Assembly (NCBI RefSeq): GCF_029210365.1
Contig: NZ_JARGES010000043.1
Coordinates: forward strand, 248,001-312,000
Length of the DNA: 64,000 bases
DNA from: Mesorhizobium sp. YIM 152430
Lineage (GTDB): Bacteria; Pseudomonadota; Alphaproteobacteria; Rhizobiales; Rhizobiaceae
Direction of reading: 5' to 3'
Shown here: one piece after another, positions 36,083 to 44,991 of the stretch
Numbering within the stretch: the stretch's first letter is position 1
How the letters are laid out: every line of letters starts with the position of its first letter
Made by a program: the position numbers and the translations under genes
The notes under the pieces: model-generated
What the model was told of the DNA's origin: nothing
The model's database searches: none
The model's input: only the letters and a program-made list of their open reading frames with translations

Positions 36083-37011
36083 CCGAAGCACTGCACATCG
36101 ACATTGCAGTCTGCACCTACAGGCGTCCGCAGCTTGCCGACACGCTGCGCTCTCTCGGTGCGCTTGCGATTCCAGATGGCGTGACGCTCCGGTTGATCGT
36201 CGCCGACAACGACACCAGGCCGAGCGCCGAGCGCATCGTCGACAAGATGGCTGGCCAGTTGCCGTACACCGTCGACTACGTTCACTGCCCGGCATCGAAC
36301 ATCTCGCTCGCCCGAAATGCCTGTCTCGACCACGCGCAAGCGGAATGGCTGGCCTTCATCGACGATGATTGCAGCGCTTCGTCGAACTGGCTGGCTGCAC
36401 TTGTCGCAACAGCGCGCGAGACGGGGGCCGATGCGGTTCTGGGCCCGGTCGCGGCGATCTATGGCGACGCGGCCCCCGTCTGGATGCGGCGCGGCGACTT
36501 TCATTCGACCAACCCGGTTTTCGTGCGCGGCGCGCTTTTGACCGGCTACACCTGCAACGTTCTGATGAACGTCACGGCTCCGTCGCTCGAGGGCCGACGG
36601 TTCGACCTGGCGCTCGGCCGTACCGGAGGCGAAGACACCGAATTCTTCACCGGCATGGTGCGCGATGGCGGCCGCCTCGCATTTGCCGAGGCGGCGCTGG
36701 CGAGCGAACCCGTTCCCGCCGACCGCGCGCAGTTCGGCTGGTTGGCAAAGCGACGTTTCCGCACCGGCCAGACGCACGGACGGCTGCTTGCGAAGAACAG
36801 CGGCGGCACGATCGGCAAGGCCGTCGCGCTCGCCGCCGCCAAGACCGCATTCTGCGCGGGCGGTGCGGTTTTGACCGGGCTTCGGCCCGTCACGCGCAAC
36901 CGCTACTTGCTGCGCTCGATCATGCATGGCGGCGTGGTCAGCGGTCTTCTCGGCCTGCGTGAAATCACCCTCTACGGCAACATCGAAGGGGGGCGCGACC
37001 ATGCAGCCTGA
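36079..37011 (+). CDS. exoM: ExoM-like GT2 glucosyltransferase
   Basis: The 310-residue GT2 enzyme has IDIAVCTYRRPQLADTLRSL, RLIVADNDTRPSA and the donor-site FIDDDCSAS. The later GGEDTEFF motif is the ED acid-base segment. ExoM adds the fourth sugar (beta-1,4 glucose) in succinoglycan, and S. meliloti ExoM was the model for the inverting GT2 fold. It overlaps exoA by 4 bp and exoO by 11 bp, consistent with tight translational coupling. Confidence 0.9.
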   Translation: MTEALHIDIAVCTYRRPQLADTLRSLGALAIPDGVTLRLIVADNDTRPSAERIVDKMAGQLPYTVDYVHCPASNISLARNACLDHAQAEWLAFIDDDCSASSNWLAALVATARETGADAVLGPVAAIYGDAAPVWMRRGDFHSTNPVFVRGALLTGYTCNVLMNVTAPSLEGRRFDLALGRTGGEDTEFFTGMVRDGGRLAFAEAALASEPVPADRAQFGWLAKRRFRTGQTHGRLLAKNSGGTIGKAVALAAAKTAFCAGGAVLTGLRPVTRNRYLLRSIMHGGVVSGLLGLREITLYGNIEGGRDHAA

Positions 37012-37960
37012 CGTCAGTTTCGTCGTCGCCGCCTACAACGCTCAGACGACGATCGCGCGCGCGGTCGAAAGCGCTCTTGCACAGGAGAAGATCTCGGTCG
37101 AGGTCATCGTCGTCGACGACGGGTCGGCGGATGCCACGCTCGAGCGCGTGCGCGCGATCGCCGACCAGCGGATCGTGCTCGTCGAAAAGCGCATCAATGG
37201 CGGACCCGGTGCAGCGCGCAATGCTGGATTCGCGCTCGCCAGAGGCCGCTACCTTGCCGTGCTCGACGCGGACGATACCGTGGTGCCGGACCGCAGCGCC
37301 CGCCTCCTTGCGCGTGCCGAAGAGGCAGGAGCGCAGATCGTCCTCGACGACCTGCTCGTCATCGACGAGCGCGGCGCGCAAGCTTCGTCTCGGCCGATGT
37401 TTGGCCGCGAGCGGCTCGACGCGCTGCCGCCCGTGACGCTCGCCTCCTTCATTGCCGGCAATCTGATGTTCGACGCAGAGTTTTCGCTCGGCTATCTCAA
37501 GCCGATCTTCGCGCGTGAGTTCATGCGCGTGCATGGCATCGTCTATGATGAAGGGCTGCGGATCGGCGAGGACTACCTGCTCGTCGCCGACGCGCTCGCT
37601 TGCGGCGCGCGCTGCGTCGTCGAGCCCGAGCCCGGCTATCAGTATCACCTCGTCGACGGCTCGGTCTCGCGCGTCTTGAAGCCGCAGCATGTCGCGGCGA
37701 TTCTCGACGGCGACGAGCGCTTTCTGTCGCGCCACACGCTCGACAACGCGGCCATGGTCGCCCAGGCGCGTCGCACGCGCAGTCTTCGCGAGGCGGCCAC
37801 GTTCCTCGACATCGTCGCCCATCTCAAGGCGCGCTCGGCGCATCGCGCGGTGCAGGCGGCTTTATCCGATCCGGCCGCGATCCGCCTGCTGAAGATGCCC
37901 ATCATGGCCCGGCTGCGCCGCCTTGCCGGGCGACGTTCCGCCATGGCGGGGGATGGATAG
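37001..37960 (+). CDS. exoO: ExoO-like GT2 glucosyltransferase
   Basis: The 319-residue GT2 enzyme starts [22 protein letters not shown], with [14 protein letters not shown] and VLDADDTV as donor motifs and [11 protein letters not shown] as the acid-base segment. ExoO adds the first side-chain glucose (beta-1,6) in succinoglycan. A strong AAGGGGGG precedes the ATG at 37001, which lies inside the exoM end. It is closely similar in plan to the ExoU candidate at 28296-29327; order relative to exoM and exoN decides the name. Confidence 0.88.
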   Translation: MQPDVSFVVAAYNAQTTIARAVESALAQEKISVEVIVVDDGSADATLERVRAIADQRIVLVEKRINGGPGAARNAGFALARGRYLAVLDADDTVVPDRSARLLARAEEAGAQIVLDDLLVIDERGAQASSRPMFGRERLDALPPVTLASFIAGNLMFDAEFSLGYLKPIFAREFMRVHGIVYDEGLRIGEDYLLVADALACGARCVVEPEPGYQYHLVDGSVSRVLKPQHVAAILDGDERFLSRHTLDNAAMVAQARRTRSLREAATFLDIVAHLKARSAHRAVQAALSDPAAIRLLKMPIMARLRRLAGRRSAMAGDG

Positions 37961-38016
37961 GAGTTTCGAGGGCGACGAAAGGGCGGGGTGCTCAACATGA
38001 TGGAATGGAAGACCAG

Positions 38017-38925
38017 ATGAAAAAAGTCAGAAAAGCGGTGATCCCGGTTGCGGGCCTCGGCACGCGGTTCCTGCCCGCTACGAAGGCGATGCCGAAGGAG
38101 ATGCTGACCATCGTCGACCGTCCCGTCGTGCAATACGCAGTCGACGAGGCGCGCGAGGCGGGGATCGAGCACATCGTGTTCGTCACCGGCCGCAACAAGC
38201 ACGTCATCGAGGATCACTTCGATATCCAGCCCGAACTCATCGAAACGCTGACCCGGGCCGGCAAGAGCGCCGAACTGGCCGCGATCGAGGCTCTTCAACT
38301 CGATGCGGGTCGCGTCAGCTTCACGCGCCAGCAGGCCCCGCATGGTCTCGGCCACGCGGTCTGGTGCGCGCGCGACCTGATCGGCGACGAGCCCTTCGCC
38401 CTATTGCTGCCCGACATGGTCTCGTTCGGCGCTCGCGGCTGCCTTGCGACAGCGATGCAGCTTTACCGTGAGGCCGGCGGCAACGTGCTGTCGGTCGAGC
38501 AGTGCAATCCGCTCGAGACCGCCAAATACGGCATTGTCGGCAAGGGCGGTCCCGTCGCCGCCGGTTTCGCCATCACCGGGATGGTGGAAAAGCCCAAGCC
38601 GTCGCAGGCGCCATCGAACTACTACATCAACGGCCGCTACATCCTGCAGCCGGAAATCTTCGACCTTCTGGAAACGCAGGAGCGCGGCGCGGGCAACGAG
38701 ATCCAGTTGACCGACGCCATGGCGCGCCTTGCGCGTGTCCAGCCCTTCCATGCGGCGCCCTTCGGCGGACGCATGTTCGACACCGGTTCCAAGGCGGGCT
38801 TCATCGAGGCCAATGTGGCGATGGCACTTACGCGCGACGACCTTCGCGATCTGGTTCTCGGGCCGATCGCGGAGCTTGTCGCCGCTCATGCCGGCGCTGC
38901 TTCCCGCATCAACCGCTCGGCCTGA
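38017..38925 (+). CDS. exoN: ExoN, UTP-glucose-1-phosphate uridylyltransferase
   Basis: The 302-residue GalU/ExoN enzyme makes UDP-glucose, the donor for most glycosyltransferases of the locus. The N-terminal nucleotide loop [22 protein letters not shown] is intact. EKP (MVEKPKP) and GRYILQP are the other conserved elements. The ATG at 38017 with GGAAGA upstream was chosen; in-frame ATGs at 38005 and slightly earlier would add a few residues. Its 302-residue length equals that expected. It lies 56 bp after exoO. Confidence 0.94.
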   Translation: MKKVRKAVIPVAGLGTRFLPATKAMPKEMLTIVDRPVVQYAVDEAREAGIEHIVFVTGRNKHVIEDHFDIQPELIETLTRAGKSAELAAIEALQLDAGRVSFTRQQAPHGLGHAVWCARDLIGDEPFALLLPDMVSFGARGCLATAMQLYREAGGNVLSVEQCNPLETAKYGIVGKGGPVAAGFAITGMVEKPKPSQAPSNYYINGRYILQPEIFDLLETQERGAGNEIQLTDAMARLARVQPFHAAPFGGRMFDTGSKAGFIEANVAMALTRDDLRDLVLGPIAELVAAHAGAASRINRSA

Positions 38926-38967
38926 GCCGGACCAGAAAGCGAGACGCGCCGCAGGCGCGACCCCGTC

Positions 38968-41268
38968 ATGCACCACAGCAATACCCCCCTGGATACCCGC
39001 CGGCTGACGAGGCCGGCGGATTCCGACCAGTTCATCGATCTCGATCGCCTGCTGGCGATGACGCGCCGACGCCTGTCCCTCGTTGCGCTTTGTGCAGTGC
39101 TGGGACTGGTGCTGGGGGGCGTATTTCTGCTGGTGACGCCGCCGACCTTCACGGCCGCGACACGCATCCTGCTCGACGAGAACCTGACCAAGTTCACCGA
39201 GGAACGGGAAGCCCGGCCCGCGCCGAGCCAGGCCGACTCCATGGTCGCGAGCGAGGTCGAGATCCTGAAGTCGGCGCGGCTCGCCCGCGTCGTCGTAGAG
39301 ACGCTCGACCTGCACGACAATCCAGCATTTCTCGATCCGCCGCAGTCTCCGCAGGGCTGGCTGCGCAGTCAGCTCCGCTCGCTCGCACGCCTGCTTTCAG
39401 GCAGTGCAAGTGCCGGCGAACCGACCGAAGAGGCGCGCATCGGGCGTGCTTCCGCGATCCTCCAACAGAACCTTGTTGCCGAACGCGTCGGACGCAGCTT
39501 CGTCATCGACGTGAAATACAGCGCCAAGGATCGCGAGATCGCTGGATCGGTCGCGCGTGCCTATGCCGAACAATATCTGTCGGACCAACTCGATGCGAAT
39601 TTCGACGCGACGCAACTTGCCGTCACCTGGCTCCAGGGGCGCCTCGATCAATTGCGCAGCGACTGGCTGTCCGCCTCGATGGCGGCCGAACGATTTCGCG
39701 CGGAAAACGGTCTGACGGCTGCCCGCGGCGAACTCGTTTCGGAGCAGCAACTGTCCGACCTCAACAACCAGCTCGTTCTAGCACAGGCCGAGACGGCCAA
39801 TGCGCGCGCGCGCTACGACCAGTACAAGGCGATCATCGACAGCGGCGAGGAGAGCGCAGTCGACAATGCGATCATTCCAACCGATCTGGCGCAAGGATCT
39901 GCCCTGACCGATCTGAAGACACGCTATCTGTCGATTACCGAGCGCGCGCAGGAGATCGAGGCACGGTTTGGCGAGGACCATCCGCAGGCCGCCGCTCTGC
40001 GCAATCAGGGGAGAGAGCTTCGTCGCCAGATTTTTAAGGAGCTGCGCCAGGTCACGGAAAGCTACCGAACCGAATACGAGGTGGCGCGCACCCGCGAGGC
40101 TTCGCTGCGCGAGAATGTCGGGACGATGAGCGGCGAAAGTTCGGCGACCGGCCAGTCGATGGTCAAGCTGCGCGAATTGGAGCAACAATCCTCCGCGCTT
40201 GGAAAGCTCTATGAAACGTTCCTCGCCCGCTACGAGGAGGCCTCGCAGCAGCAATCCTTTCCGATCGCCGAGGCCCGGGTGATTTCGCAGGCGAACAACC
40301 CGGTTTCGCCCTCGAGCCCGAGCAAGACGCTCGCACTCGGTCTTTTCGTGACGCTGGGCCTGATGGCGGGTGCCGGCATCGGCGGACTGCTGGAATTTCG
40401 CGAACGCTTCCTGCGGACCGGCGACGACGTCCGAGACGGGCTCGGCTTCGATTTTCTCGGCTACCTGCCGCTCTTGGGTTCGACCCGCTCGACGCGGACG
40501 CAGGCAAGCACGCCGACCGGCGAGCCGAGCGCGCTCGACCATACCGGGTCGAGCCTTCTGAGAGTCGCGGTCTTTTCCCCCGCCTCGCTTTTCGCCGACA
40601 CGCTGCGCAGCGCCAAGCTGGCTAGCGACGTCCTCTTACCCAACAAGCCCTCGAAGGTCATCGGCTTCGTGTCCGTCCTGCCGCGCGAGGGCAAGACGAC
40701 GGCGGCCGCGAACTTCGCCGGTCTGCTTGCGGCCAATGGCGCCCGCACGGTCCTGATCGACGGCGATCTGCGCAATCCGGGCTTGAGCCGCCGGCTCGGA
40801 TCGCAGCCCAAGGCCGGACTGGTCGAAGCGCTCGTCGGACGCGTTGCCTGGCAGAATGCGCTTCTGGCTGACCAGAAGACAGGCCTGTCGATCCTCCCGG
40901 CGGTCGTCCGCGGAAGGCTGTCGCACACCAGCGAACTGCTTTCCGGCCAGGCGATGGGCACGATGCTCGAGGAGATGCGCAGTCATTTCGACTATATCGT
41001 CATCGATCTGCCGCCGCTCGGTCCCGTGATCGATGCCCGCGCCTTTGCGCCGCTCGCCGACGGTTTCCTGTTCGTCGCCGAATGGGGCGCGACCCCCCGC
41101 GCCCTTGTCCGGCGGACCCTGCAGGGCGAACCGCTGATCGCCGCCAGGACGATGGGCGTCATCTTGAACAAGACGGACATGAAGCGCTTGCCCAAATACG
41201 GATCGGCGGGTGGCGCGGAGCGCTACTTCCATCGCTATGCCGCCTATTATGGCGAGCAGAGCGGCTAG
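38968..41268 (+). CDS. exoP: ExoP, Wzz-BY-kinase chain-length/export protein
   Basis: The 766-residue inner-membrane protein controls polymerisation and export. It has a Wzz domain between two membrane helices (residues ~40-58 and ~445-465), a long periplasmic coiled coil, and a C-terminal tyrosine autokinase. The kinase shows the Walker A-like PREGKTTAAANFAGL near residue 571, Walker A-prime VLIDGDLRNPG and Walker B YIVIDLPPLGP. The short C-terminal tail YFHRYAAYYGEQSG carries four tyrosines, the expected autophosphorylation cluster. It starts 42 bp after exoN. Its TAG interlocks with the stop of the convergent phosphatase gene in CTAG. Confidence 0.93.
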   Translation: MHHSNTPLDTRRLTRPADSDQFIDLDRLLAMTRRRLSLVALCAVLGLVLGGVFLLVTPPTFTAATRILLDENLTKFTEEREARPAPSQADSMVASEVEILKSARLARVVVETLDLHDNPAFLDPPQSPQGWLRSQLRSLARLLSGSASAGEPTEEARIGRASAILQQNLVAERVGRSFVIDVKYSAKDREIAGSVARAYAEQYLSDQLDANFDATQLAVTWLQGRLDQLRSDWLSASMAAERFRAENGLTAARGELVSEQQLSDLNNQLVLAQAETANARARYDQYKAIIDSGEESAVDNAIIPTDLAQGSALTDLKTRYLSITERAQEIEARFGEDHPQAAALRNQGRELRRQIFKELRQVTESYRTEYEVARTREASLRENVGTMSGESSATGQSMVKLRELEQQSSALGKLYETFLARYEEASQQQSFPIAEARVISQANNPVSPSSPSKTLALGLFVTLGLMAGAGIGGLLEFRERFLRTGDDVRDGLGFDFLGYLPLLGSTRSTRTQASTPTGEPSALDHTGSSLLRVAVFSPASLFADTLRSAKLASDVLLPNKPSKVIGFVSVLPREGKTTAAANFAGLLAANGARTVLIDGDLRNPGLSRRLGSQPKAGLVEALVGRVAWQNALLADQKTGLSILPAVVRGRLSHTSELLSGQAMGTMLEEMRSHFDYIVIDLPPLGPVIDARAFAPLADGFLFVAEWGATPRALVRRTLQGEPLIAARTMGVILNKTDMKRLPKYGSAGGAERYFHRYAAYYGEQSG

Positions 41269-42059
41269 TGGTGGTTCGAAAGAAAGCGGCCGCGTTTCTG
41301 CCAGATGCGCAGCGCGGTCAGCCGCCCGGTCTTGAATGCGCCGGTGTCGAGGTTCATTCGACGGCCGGTTCGTTCGGCTGTGTCGATCGGCGTGTGGCCG
41401 TGGACGACGTAGCGCGGCAGGCGGTGCGAAGCCTCGTAAAACGCCTTGCGAATGAAGAGCAGGTCCTCGTCGCGCTGGTCCTCGAGCGCGACGCCGGGCC
41501 GGATGCCGGCATGGACGAACAGAAAATGACCGGTATCGACGAGGATCGGCATCGCGCGCAGCAAGCTTACGTGATGCGCGGGGATGGCCGCACGCACCTT
41601 GGCACCGATGCGTGCCGGATCGGAGCCCAGCGCCCGCAAATTGCCGGCTTCGATGTCATAGGAGGCAAGCGTTGGCAGTCCGCCGACCGTCAGCCAGTCG
41701 GCGAGCGTGATCCGGCCGTCGAGGAAGTCGAGCATGAACCGCTCATGGTTGCCCATCAGGCAGATGCGGTCGAAGCCCGGTGGTGGCGGCCGCGACAGAT
41801 GCTCCAGCACGTCGCAGGAGCGCGGGCCACGATCCACATAGTCGCCGAGCATGATGATCAGCTTTTCATCGGCAATCCGCGATGCGTCGTCGGCGATCAC
41901 CGCTTCGAGTGCCAGCAACTCGTCGAGGCAGCCATGCACGTCGCCGACGGCGTAGACGACGAGCCCGTCGATATCGAGACGAATCCGCTCCGGACCATGG
42001 GTCCGGTCCGCTTCGGAAGACCCGGAAGAGAACAGCCTTGGCAGCTTCCAGCCTGTCAT
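41265..42059 (-). CDS. PPP-family metallophosphatase (serine/threonine-phosphatase-like)
   Basis: The 264-residue protein has all PPP-family metal motifs: GDVHG, GDYVDRG, GNHE, then VHAGIRPG and VVHGHTP. It could be a protein phosphatase or a diadenosine-tetraphosphatase-type enzyme. Its place next to the autokinase gene exoP suggests, but does not show, a role in the phosphorylation cycle of ExoP or in EPS control. BY-kinases usually pair with low-molecular-weight tyrosine phosphatases, which I do not see here. It diverges from the acyltransferase gene over 73 bp. Confidence 0.88.
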   Translation of the reverse strand: MTGWKLPRLFSSGSSEADRTHGPERIRLDIDGLVVYAVGDVHGCLDELLALEAVIADDASRIADEKLIIMLGDYVDRGPRSCDVLEHLSRPPPPGFDRICLMGNHERFMLDFLDGRITLADWLTVGGLPTLASYDIEAGNLRALGSDPARIGAKVRAAIPAHHVSLLRAMPILVDTGHFLFVHAGIRPGVALEDQRDEDLLFIRKAFYEASHRLPRYVVHGHTPIDTAERTGRRMNLDTGAFKTGRLTALRIWQKRGRFLSNHH

Positions 42060-42132
42060 GCCTTCACCTCACGCCCGAACACGTCCGCATCAGCGAGAGG
42101 CGCGGCAGGCCCATGCAAGACCGGAGAAGTCG

Positions 42133-43287
42133 ATGTTGCAGACCCATCCTGCACCTTACGCCGTTCCACCTGTGTCGAACTCCATGTCGCAACGTGTCGC
42201 GATCGCGAGAACGCTGTGCATCGCTTTCATGACCTTCGTCCACGTGCAGCCCGGCATAGCCGAGAACGTCTACGATCGCGAGGCCGGGTTTTTCGACATC
42301 GTCTATTTCGTCCTCACGCGGCTGATCGGACTGAGTTCCGTTTCCCTGCTCGGCATCGTCTCGGGCTATTTCATCGTTTCCAGCCTCGTCAAGGCGGGCC
42401 CGGCGCGCGTCCTTGCCGCCAAGTTGCGCACCCTCGTCGTTCCGCTTGTTTCGTGGAATGCGTTGATGCTTGCGCTGCTTGTCGCCTATGGCGTGCTTTC
42501 GGACAATTGGCGCGACATGCTGCAGGCGACGCCGCTCGGCATCGCCAATGCCTTTCTCGCACTGACCGAATGGCCACTGGTCGTCCCGCTCTGGTTCCTG
42601 CGCGACCTGTTCGTCTGCTGCCTCGTCTCGCCGCTTCTGCTGCTCGGCCTGCGCCGTTCGGCGCCGGCAGTGTTCGTGGTGCTGGTAGCCTATACGCTGT
42701 TCGGGACAGACTGGTATCTCATGCAGCGGCCGCAATTGCTGTTGTTCTTCGCCATCGGCATGTGGCTGCGCCTGGCCGATATCGGCGAATGGCCGCTCGA
42801 CCGCGTGTTGCGACCGTTCCTCGCCGGGCTTGCCATCATGGTGGCGATCTTTCTCGCATTGCGCATCGAGCGTGTGTCGATCGGTGAGATGAACGAGACG
42901 CTGCGCATCGTGCTGGATACGCTGCTGCGCGTGTCCATGGCCGCTGGATGCTGGCTTCTGACGGGCGTCCTGCGCCGCTCGCGCTTCGGCTCGCTGCTGA
43001 TCCGGTTCGAGCCTTACGCGTTTTTCCTGTTCTGCAGCCACGCGATTGTCTTCGTCTTCGGCGGCATCCTTCTGCGTAGGGTTTTTGGCAATTATGGATC
43101 GGAGCTCTATCCGGTCTCGTTCTTCATTCAGCCGGTCATCGCCGTCGTCGCGGCGATCGTCGGCCTGCACCTCATAAGCCGCTTCGCGGCCCTGACGTTT
43201 TTTCTCAACGCCAGCAAAGGGCTTCCGGTCGCGACACCTCCGAGCTCGGCGGCCAACCGCAATTCACTGCCGCAGCAAACGCGGTGA
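42133..43287 (+). CDS. Membrane acyltransferase (acyltransferase-3 family), ExoH-like
   Basis: The 384-residue protein has ~10 transmembrane helices of the acyltransferase-3 type. The N-terminal ARTLCIAFMTFVHVQPGIAE carries the catalytic-region histidine. Such proteins acylate sugars of exopolysaccharides; in S. meliloti ExoH adds succinyl and ExoZ acetyl groups. The ATG at 42133 has GGAGAAG 5 bases upstream; the earlier open frame overlaps the phosphatase gene. Since exoH is missing from its usual place and exoB follows here as it follows exoZ elsewhere, both identities are possible. The sequence resembles my recollection of ExoH more. Confidence 0.82.
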   Translation: MLQTHPAPYAVPPVSNSMSQRVAIARTLCIAFMTFVHVQPGIAENVYDREAGFFDIVYFVLTRLIGLSSVSLLGIVSGYFIVSSLVKAGPARVLAAKLRTLVVPLVSWNALMLALLVAYGVLSDNWRDMLQATPLGIANAFLALTEWPLVVPLWFLRDLFVCCLVSPLLLLGLRRSAPAVFVVLVAYTLFGTDWYLMQRPQLLLFFAIGMWLRLADIGEWPLDRVLRPFLAGLAIMVAIFLALRIERVSIGEMNETLRIVLDTLLRVSMAAGCWLLTGVLRRSRFGSLLIRFEPYAFFLFCSHAIVFVFGGILLRRVFGNYGSELYPVSFFIQPVIAVVAAIVGLHLISRFAALTFFLNASKGLPVATPPSSAANRNSLPQQTR

Positions 43288-43320
43288 CCATGAAGATTCG
43301 TGTCTAGACAAGGAGCCAGG

Positions 43321-44322
43321 ATGACGATTCTTGTAACGGGTGGTGCCGGTTATATCGGCAGCCACATGGTATGGAAGCTGGTCGAAGCCTGCGAGGATGT
43401 GGTCGTGGTCGACAATCTGTCGACCGGCTTCGACTGGGCGCTGCCCATCAACTGCAAGCTGGTCTTGGGCGACATTGCCGATGACGATCTGGTCGACCGG
43501 ATCATGAGCGAACATTCGATCGACGCCATCATCCATTTCGCAGGTTCGATCGTCGTGCCCGACTCCGTTGCCGATCCGCTCGGCTATTATCTGAACAATA
43601 CCATCAAGTCCCGCGCGCTGATCGCCTCGGCCGTCCGCAACGGCGTCGCGAACTTCATCTTCTCCTCGACGGCAGCCGTTTACGGTTCGACCGAACAATC
43701 CCTGTTGGCAGAGGATGCGCCGACCCTTCCTGGATCTCCCTATGGCACTTCGAAGCTGATGACCGAACTGATGTTGCGCGATGCGGCCGCGGTACACGAA
43801 CTGCGCTACACGGCGCTTCGCTACTTCAACGTCGCCGGCGCCGATCCGGACAGACGGACCGGCCAGTCGAGCCGGGGCGCCACGCACCTGATCAAGGTCG
43901 CCGCCGAGGCCGCGTTGGGCAAGCGCAAGGGCATTGACATCTACGGCACCGATTATGCGACGCCGGACGGAACCTGCATTCGCGACTATATCCACGTTTC
44001 AGACCTCGTGAACGCGCACTATCTGGCGCTGCTGAGATTACGCGGCGGAGGCGGAAACCTCGTTGCAAATTGCGGCTATGGTCGTGGATACTCGGTTCGC
44101 GAGGTTATCCGCGCGGTCAGTGACGTTAGCGGCGTGGAGTTCGACGTGCGTTTGGCCAGCCGTCGTCCGGGCGACACGGCAAGGGTGGTCGCGAATTCGG
44201 ACCGCGCGCGATCCGAATTCGGCTGGCAGCCCGAGCACGACGACCTGAAGCGCATCGTCGCCCACGCGCTCGCCTGGGAAGAAGCACTCGCACGGCGCAA
44301 TTCCACCATTTCAACTGTATGA
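43321..44322 (+). CDS. exoB: UDP-glucose 4-epimerase (ExoB/GalE)
   Basis: The 333-residue extended SDR supplies UDP-galactose for the ExoY priming step. The NAD motif VTGGAGYIGSHMVW is at the N-terminus, the catalytic YGTSK is near residue 141 (with SSTAAVYG), and RYFNVAGADP follows. The start has a strong AAGGAG 6 bases upstream. It follows the acyltransferase by 33 bp and closes the exo-related block. Length and motifs are canonical. Confidence 0.95.
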   Translation: MTILVTGGAGYIGSHMVWKLVEACEDVVVVDNLSTGFDWALPINCKLVLGDIADDDLVDRIMSEHSIDAIIHFAGSIVVPDSVADPLGYYLNNTIKSRALIASAVRNGVANFIFSSTAAVYGSTEQSLLAEDAPTLPGSPYGTSKLMTELMLRDAAAVHELRYTALRYFNVAGADPDRRTGQSSRGATHLIKVAAEAALGKRKGIDIYGTDYATPDGTCIRDYIHVSDLVNAHYLALLRLRGGGGNLVANCGYGRGYSVREVIRAVSDVSGVEFDVRLASRRPGDTARVVANSDRARSEFGWQPEHDDLKRIVAHALAWEEALARRNSTISTV

Positions 44323-44341
44323 AACGCGCAGGAACGAATAG

Positions 44342-44713
44342 ATGAATCTTTTCAACGCCTTTCGCAGCCGGTCTCCCTCCCGGGACGCCGACACGGACAG
44401 GCAACGCTTCGAGCGGCTGTCCACGACGTTGACCTCAGTCCGCGACGAGGTCGAGCGGGAACAGGAAGGGCTGCGCCGCCGGTACGACGAAAGCCGGCGC
44501 GATGCGGGCATGGCGCTCGAGGCCCTGGATGAAAGGCCATTGAGCGCGAAGTTGGCCGCTTCCGTCGACCAGCACAGCGACACCATTCTCAAATGCGAAA
44601 AGCGTTTGCAAACGCTCGAGGCGCAAAAACAGCACTTTGCGCGCATTGGTGACCTCCTGTCGGAATTGCCGGGTTCCCGACCATCGGATGCTCCGGCCCG
44701 CGTTCTTAGCTGA
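44342..44713 (+). CDS. Small hypothetical coiled-coil protein
   Basis: A 123-residue, highly charged, probably fully helical protein with no signal peptide or membrane segment. Heptad-like stretches (TSVRDEVEREQEGLRRRYDESRR and ILKCEKRLQTLEAQKQHF) indicate a coiled coil. It begins 19 bp after exoB and may be cotranscribed with it. I do not recognise the family. Codon usage looks like the neighbours, and a plausible ATG is preceded by GCAGGAA. It may act as a structural or adaptor protein for one of the adjacent envelope systems, but nothing in the sequence shows this. Confidence 0.6.
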   Translation: MNLFNAFRSRSPSRDADTDRQRFERLSTTLTSVRDEVEREQEGLRRRYDESRRDAGMALEALDERPLSAKLAASVDQHSDTILKCEKRLQTLEAQKQHFARIGDLLSELPGSRPSDAPARVLS

Positions 44714-44991
44714 AGTGATTGCACAAAGCCTTCGACCTGCCGGCGAACACGTTTCCAATGCCGATCAGAACGGGTTGCCCTTGCCGGCTCTGGCGCAGCA
44801 TATTCCCAACCCGCTCACATCCGTTGCATGGATCCTCTCGCCGAGGCGAGCGATATTCACACCGACGACCGCCGGCTGAGGCTCGAATTGGCGGCGATCT
44901 TCCCGAGTTTCTGACCGCCCGGGGCAAGATTTACATTACGTCAATCACCATCGGGTTATTACCGCCCGTGCATTCGCCGAAAGGTACGTTC
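44714..44991 (+). promoter_or_regulatory. Upstream region of the histidine kinase-synthase operon
   Basis: A 278-bp gap with no supported gene. The frame of the downstream kinase is open through it but has no conserved content. It presumably holds the promoter of the operon that ends at the 53432 terminator; no confident promoter hexamers were found. Confidence 0.35.

Noticed and set aside
38502-40037. A 511-codon plus-strand frame across the exoN-exoP junction
   Set aside because: It runs out of frame through two well-supported genes and has an extreme Arg/Ala/Pro composition.
24250-44322. Recent horizontal transfer of the exo locus
   Set aside because: Apart from the regulatory gap, base composition and codon use look like the flanks, and no mobility genes are present.
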